DNA from: Enterovibrio sp051650965
GTDB taxonomy: Bacteria; Pseudomonadota; Gammaproteobacteria; Enterobacterales; Vibrionaceae
Assembly (NCBI GenBank): GCA_051650965.1
Contig: JBOFRL010000023.1
Span: 62,001 to 126,000, forward strand
Length of the DNA: 64,000 bases
Direction of reading: 5' to 3'
Shown: in pieces, positions 60,594 to 64,000 of the stretch
Layout: every line of letters starts with the position of its first letter
Position numbering within the stretch: position 1 is the first letter of the stretch
Notes under the pieces: model-generated
Told to the model about the DNA's origin: nothing
What the model saw: only the letters and a program-made list of their open reading frames with translations
The model's database searches: none
Position numbers and translations under genes: made by a program

Positions 60594-61325
60594 TTATGCA
60601 TCTTTGTTTAGCGCTAGAAGCTCAGCGGTGCGCTGCGCAGCATCGGTTAAACCTAATGCTTGATACGCTTTTAGCATCAGCGGCAATGACCTTCTCGCCG
60701 CTCGCGTATCAGGGAAATCTTGCTGAATCTGCGCGCACCGATTAACCACTGCCACCCACGCTTCGCGTCGCACGTAAAAATCAGCTGTCGCCAGCTCAAA
60801 ATCAGCTAAGCGGTTTTTTAGCGCCATCATGCGCAGCTTAGCATCGGCGGCATAGCTACTTTGCGGGTAACGTTTTAGCAACCGAGAAAAATCGTTAAAG
60901 GCCTGACGAGCGGGCGCGGGATCGCGGTCGTGGCGCTTCATACGAAAAATAGAGTGCAGAATGTTGCTATCTTGCGCCATGTTGTTCAATCCGCGCATAT
61001 AAAGCACCCAATCCATCTTGGGGTGACCTGGATTCATACGCATGAAACGATCAATGCTTGCACCGGCAAGCCCAAAATCACTGTTCTTGTAATAAGCAAA
61101 GATCAAATCAAATTGCACTTGCTGTGAATAAGCGCCAAAGGGGTAACGGGAATCGAGCGCTTCTAACTGTAAAATGGCACTTCCCCAATTTCCCTCATCC
61201 AGCAGCTCCCTTGCCTCCTCATAAAGCTTGGACGGCGGCGTGTCTGGCACTATTTTTTCATTTTTAGCACAGCCTGCTAACACTATGGTTAAAGCTAGCA
61301 ATGCAGAGCTCGTCAACTTTTTCAT
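60594..61325 (-). CDS. bamD: Outer membrane assembly lipoprotein BamD
   Basis: Essential BAM-complex lipoprotein of 243 aa. The signal ends in VLAGC with the lipidated cysteine at residue 19. The TPR part has LYEEARELLDEGNWGSAILQ, EALDSRYPFGAYSQQVQFDL, GHPKMDWVLYMRGLNNMAQD and RDPAPARQAFNDFSRLLKRY. It is divergent from rluD, the conserved arrangement. Confidence 0.97.
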   Translation of the reverse strand: MKKLTSSALLALTIVLAGCAKNEKIVPDTPPSKLYEEARELLDEGNWGSAILQLEALDSRYPFGAYSQQVQFDLIFAYYKNSDFGLAGASIDRFMRMNPGHPKMDWVLYMRGLNNMAQDSNILHSIFRMKRHDRDPAPARQAFNDFSRLLKRYPQSSYAADAKLRMMALKNRLADFELATADFYVRREAWVAVVNRCAQIQQDFPDTRAARRSLPLMLKAYQALGLTDAAQRTAELLALNKDA

Positions 61326-61588
61326 GCTATCAATGCATCCTTGAAGAATATTTTTACGTTGCCATTACGGTGCGCGCTATAAAAAGCTACAATGGCACGA
61401 CTGGGCATTGTACCCATCGTTACTAGCAACTCGCAAGCTGGCTATGCATGCATTCTACTAATTCTCGGCCAATGACTAACCATAACCAATAGTTATATTG
61501 TAAAACAACGGCTAATGAAATTTATCTTTCAAAGAATTTATAGGATCAATAACATAGCCTTGTCCCCCCTGACCAATAAAAAATTTTT

Positions 61589-62572
61589 ATGACCGAGCAA
61601 ATAGAATTACACAGTCAAATCTCTGAGAGCCAATTTGGGCAGCGCTTAGATCAAGCCTTAGCGCAGCTGTTCCCCGATTTTTCCCGCTCCCGCATTAAAG
61701 AGTGGATTTTAGCGAATAAAGTCAGCGTCAATGGGCAACTGATCAATCTGCCCAAACACAAAATGGTAGGGGGAGAGCAGATCACCATTTTGACGCAAAT
61801 TGAAGACGATACGCACTGGCTACCACAACCTATCGACCTCAACATCGTTTATGAAGATGAGGACATTTTGGTGATCAACAAACCGCGTGGCTTAGTTGTG
61901 CACCCAGGTGCGGGCTGCCCAGACGGCACAGTGCTAAACGGGCTGCTGCACCACTATCCGCAAATTGCGCAGGTGCCGCGCGCCGGCATCGTGCACCGTC
62001 TAGATAAAGACACCACAGGGCTAATGGTAGTTGCGAAAAATATTCCAACTCAAACACGTCTGGTACGCGCGCTGCAAAAACGCACCAAATTTACCCGCGA
62101 ATACGAAGCGATTGCCATCGGCACCATGACTGGCGGCGGCACAATCGAAAAGCCAATTGGCCGACATAAAACGCAGCGCACGCAAATGGCGGTGCACGAG
62201 CTTGGCAAACCTGCCATCACCCACTATCGCGTGGTTGAGCATTTTCGCGCACACACACGCCTGCGCGTGCGCCTTGAAACGGGCCGAACCCACCAAATCC
62301 GCGTGCACATGGCCTACCTAAACCACCCGCTGGTTGGCGATCCGGTTTATGGCGGCAAAGCGCGTCCACCTCGTCAAGCCGGTGAAACGCTGCTCGCGGC
62401 CTTGCGCGCCTTTGACCGGCAAGCGCTGCACGCGGCAATGCTGCGCATCGAGCACCCGACGACCAAAGAGACCATGGAATGGCACGCGCCGATCCCAGCA
62501 GATTTGGCCGCGCTCACACAAATTTTGCGTGACGATACCTTAGCAAACAACGAACTTATGCCAGACTTGTAG
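61589..62572 (+). CDS. rluD: 23S rRNA pseudouridine synthase RluD
   Basis: Makes pseudouridine 1911, 1915 and 1917 in helix 69 of 23S rRNA. 327 aa (E. coli 326). An N-terminal S4 domain (QRLDQALAQLFPDFSRSRIK) precedes the catalytic motif GIVHRLDKDTTGLMVVAKN, with the nucleophile Asp139 as in E. coli. LETGRTHQIRVHMAYLNHPL VGDPVYGG follows. No strong ribosome binding site is seen. pgeF follows after 25 bases. Confidence 0.97.
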   Translation: MTEQIELHSQISESQFGQRLDQALAQLFPDFSRSRIKEWILANKVSVNGQLINLPKHKMVGGEQITILTQIEDDTHWLPQPIDLNIVYEDEDILVINKPRGLVVHPGAGCPDGTVLNGLLHHYPQIAQVPRAGIVHRLDKDTTGLMVVAKNIPTQTRLVRALQKRTKFTREYEAIAIGTMTGGGTIEKPIGRHKTQRTQMAVHELGKPAITHYRVVEHFRAHTRLRVRLETGRTHQIRVHMAYLNHPLVGDPVYGGKARPPRQAGETLLAALRAFDRQALHAAMLRIEHPTTKETMEWHAPIPADLAALTQILRDDTLANNELMPDL

Positions 62573-62597
62573 CATTAACCGTTTAAGGATCAAACAG

Positions 62598-63347
62598 ATG
62601 CATGATATGAAAGTGGAATGGATAACGCCAAACTGGCCAGCGGCGCCTCATGTCAAAGCGCTTAGTACCACACGAAAGGGCGGCGTAAGCCTCCCCCCTT
62701 TTGCAGGCCTTAACTTAGCGCATCATGTCGGCGATGAGCTTAGCGCTGTCGCGCACAATCGCAAGCTGCTCGTTGAGCAAGGCAATCTGCCCGCCATGCC
62801 GCTTTGGATAACCCAAACGCACAGCATCGACGTGGTAACATTGCCTCTCGACGCGGAAAATGCCCCGCAAGCCGACGCCGTATTTACCCAGCAGGCAAGC
62901 CAAGTCTGCGCGGTAGTCACGGCCGACTGCTTACCGGTGCTATTTTGCGACAAAGCTGGCACGCAAGTTGCCGCGGCACACGCCGGCTGGCGCGGCCTGC
63001 TTGATGGCATTTTAGAAGCAACGTTGGCCAAATTTGCACAGCCAAGCGAAGTGCTTGCTTGGTTTGGCCCCGCCATCGGTCCGCAAGCGTTTGAAGTGGG
63101 CGAAGAGGTGCGCGCCGATTTTATCGCCGCCGATCCTCGCGCGAAAGACGCCTTTGCCGCCAAAGGTGAGCTGTTTTTAGCCGATCTCTACCATATCGCA
63201 CGCCTTCGCCTGCAGCGCGCAGGGCTTTCGCCAACAAACATTTACGGCGGCGAGCACTGCACCTACACCGAGCAGGAGCGCTTTTTTTCGTTTCGCCGCG
63301 CCAATATCACCGGCCGCCAAGCCACCTGCATTTGGCTGACAAAATAA
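62598..63347 (+). CDS. pgeF: PgeF/YfiH purine nucleoside/laccase-domain protein
   Basis: 249-aa member of the DUF152 family. E. coli PgeF (YfiH) removes wrongly incorporated residues in peptidoglycan synthesis, and related proteins act on purine nucleosides with a bound metal. Conserved stretches are STTRKGGVSLPPFAGLNLAH, QTHSIDVVTL, TADCLPVLFCDKAG, AAHAGWRGLLDGI and IYGGEHCTYTEQERFFSFRR, containing the conserved His and Cys ligands. AAGGA lies 8 bases before the ATG. It follows rluD and precedes clpB, as in E. coli. Confidence 0.94.
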   Translation: MHDMKVEWITPNWPAAPHVKALSTTRKGGVSLPPFAGLNLAHHVGDELSAVAHNRKLLVEQGNLPAMPLWITQTHSIDVVTLPLDAENAPQADAVFTQQASQVCAVVTADCLPVLFCDKAGTQVAAAHAGWRGLLDGILEATLAKFAQPSEVLAWFGPAIGPQAFEVGEEVRADFIAADPRAKDAFAAKGELFLADLYHIARLRLQRAGLSPTNIYGGEHCTYTEQERFFSFRRANITGRQATCIWLTK

Positions 63348-63378
63348 GCGTTTTTTCTAAAAATAGAATGACTTACAC

Positions 63379-63407
63379 AAAGCTGCTGCCAAGCAGCTTT
63401 CTTTTTT
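63379..63407 (+). terminator. Terminator after pgeF
   Basis: AAAGCTGCT (63379-63387) pairs with AGCAGCTTT (63392-63400), 9-bp stem and 4-base loop, then CT6 to 63407. It separates rluD-pgeF from clpB. Confidence 0.9.
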
Positions 63408-63459
63408 GCTGCTTGGCAATGCGTTTGCAACTTGCCTCATCGACAAGCCTTTTGCCAAA

Positions 63460-63487
63460 CTTGAAATTATGCAAAGTAGCCCCATTT
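63460..63487 (+). promoter_or_regulatory. Sigma-32 (heat-shock) promoter of clpB
   Basis: CTTGAAA (63460-63466), 13 bases, CCCCATTT (63480-63487): an exact match to the RpoH consensus CTTGAAA-N13-14-CCCCATNT. It lies about 107 bp before the clpB ATG. Confidence 0.93.
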
Positions 63488-63593
63488 ACTAAAATCATCA
63501 GCTGCAGTGATCGCCACAGCATTTTAACGACTCGCATAAGCGGCGAATTTTACGCAACAAACGGCGGCATGCTTTTTGACTATCGGAGATCTT

Positions 63594-64000
63594 ATGCGCC
63601 TAGATAAACTGACCAACCAATTCCAACTTGCCATCTCAGATGCACAGTCGCTCGCCGTAGGGCGCGATCATCAATACATTGAACCAGCTCATCTTTTTTT
63701 AGCTTTGCTTAATCAAGAAAATGGCACCGTGCGTTCACTGATGACGCTGCTCAACGTCGAAATTGCGCCGCTGCAAACTCAGCTGCAGCACATACTAGAC
63801 AAAATTCCTAAAGTGACTGGCAATTACGGCGATGTGCAGATTTCGCAAAGCCTCGCCAAACTGTTTAACCTGTGCGACAAACTTGCGCAGCAGCGTCAAG
63901 ATGCGTTCATCTCTTCTGAGCTATTTGTGCTAGCGGCAATTGAGGAGCGCGGCGAGCTCGGTGAGCTACTGCGCAAAGCCAAGCTAACCGCCGCCCACGT
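63594..64000 (+). CDS. clpB: Disaggregase ClpB, N-terminal part; runs off the window
   Basis: Hsp100 ATPase that resolubilises aggregates with DnaK. The visible 135 codons cover the N-terminal domain: MRLDKLTNQFQLAISDAQSL, AVGRDHQYIEPAHLFLALLN, then NVEIAPLQTQLQHILDKIPK and FISSELFVLAAIEERGELGE. GGAG lies 5 bases before the ATG. The AAA+ domains lie beyond the window. The consensus sigma-32 promoter upstream agrees with heat-shock control. Confidence 0.97.
   Translation, partial: MRLDKLTNQFQLAISDAQSLAVGRDHQYIEPAHLFLALLNQENGTVRSLMTLLNVEIAPLQTQLQHILDKIPKVTGNYGDVQISQSLAKLFNLCDKLAQQRQDAFISSELFVLAAIEERGELGELLRKAKLTAAH

Overview
This window comes from a motile Gammaproteobacterium. The support is broad: gammaproteobacterial core genes (rodZ, pilF, rlmN, dusC, fadR, dsbB, smpB-ssrA, aroC-prmB-smrB-sixA, bamD, rluD, pgeF, clpB), a PrkA/YeaH/SpoVR stress trio, and a polar-type flagellar cluster of the Vibrio/Aeromonas/Shewanella kind under FlrA-FlrB-FlrC. 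FadR is the long form with an extra ligand-domain insert, as in Vibrio. The tmRNA tag (ANDENYQAEDVRLAA) is longer than the usual enterobacterial/vibrio tag, so I do not name a genus. I saw no tRNA, rRNA, IS element or CRISPR array.

Layout. 1-2683 (minus strand): rodZ (partial), pilF, rlmN. 3128-17271: ordinary genes (SIMPL protein, a purine permease behind a PurR-like palindrome, a cdaR/GntP-permease/glycerate-kinase cluster) interspersed with four large low-complexity proteins I cannot assign to a family. 17617-27827: YcgN-like protein, dusC, prkA-yeaH-spoVR, fadR, dsbB, trhP and its ferredoxin. 28157-32355: rnfH-ratA divergent from smpB and ssrA, then a small exported protein, an FKBP prolyl isomerase and aroC. 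32522-34523: an AT-rich two-gene surface-polysaccharide insert (GT25 transferase, O-antigen-ligase-like protein) between aroC and prmB. 34564-36759: prmB, smrB, sixA. 36838-55874 (minus strand): fliN to fliE, flrC-flrB, flrA, fliS, a FliT-like chaperone, fliD, flaG and two flagellins. 56242-58368: a TPR/glycosyltransferase-like protein, a candidate flagellin modifier. 58609-64000: ribosome hibernation factor, PAS-PAS chemoreceptor, bamD, rluD, pgeF and the start of clpB behind a consensus sigma-32 promoter.

How the genes work together. The 19-kb flagellar block holds the regulatory cascade (FlrA, then FlrBC) and its targets: a near-consensus sigma-54 promoter lies before fliE and sigma-28-like promoters lie before both flagellins. 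The basal-body operon stops at fliN; the export genes fliOPQR-flhB that normally follow are not here. The cdaR cluster looks like glycerate uptake and phosphorylation. trhP-yfhL, dusC, rlmN and rluD are RNA modification genes; smpB-ssrA and smrB are ribosome rescue genes.

The most unusual content is the set of four low-complexity proteins at 3128-5242, 8533-9930, 13970-15346 and 15547-17271. They have features common in host-directed effectors: Ser/Thr/Asn- or Pro-rich N-termini without signal peptides, repeated SAPxSP motifs and polyproline runs, a membrane-anchored Cys-rich domain, and a duplicated helical module followed by an acidic tail resembling eukaryotic activation domains. This reading is inference from composition and motifs only.
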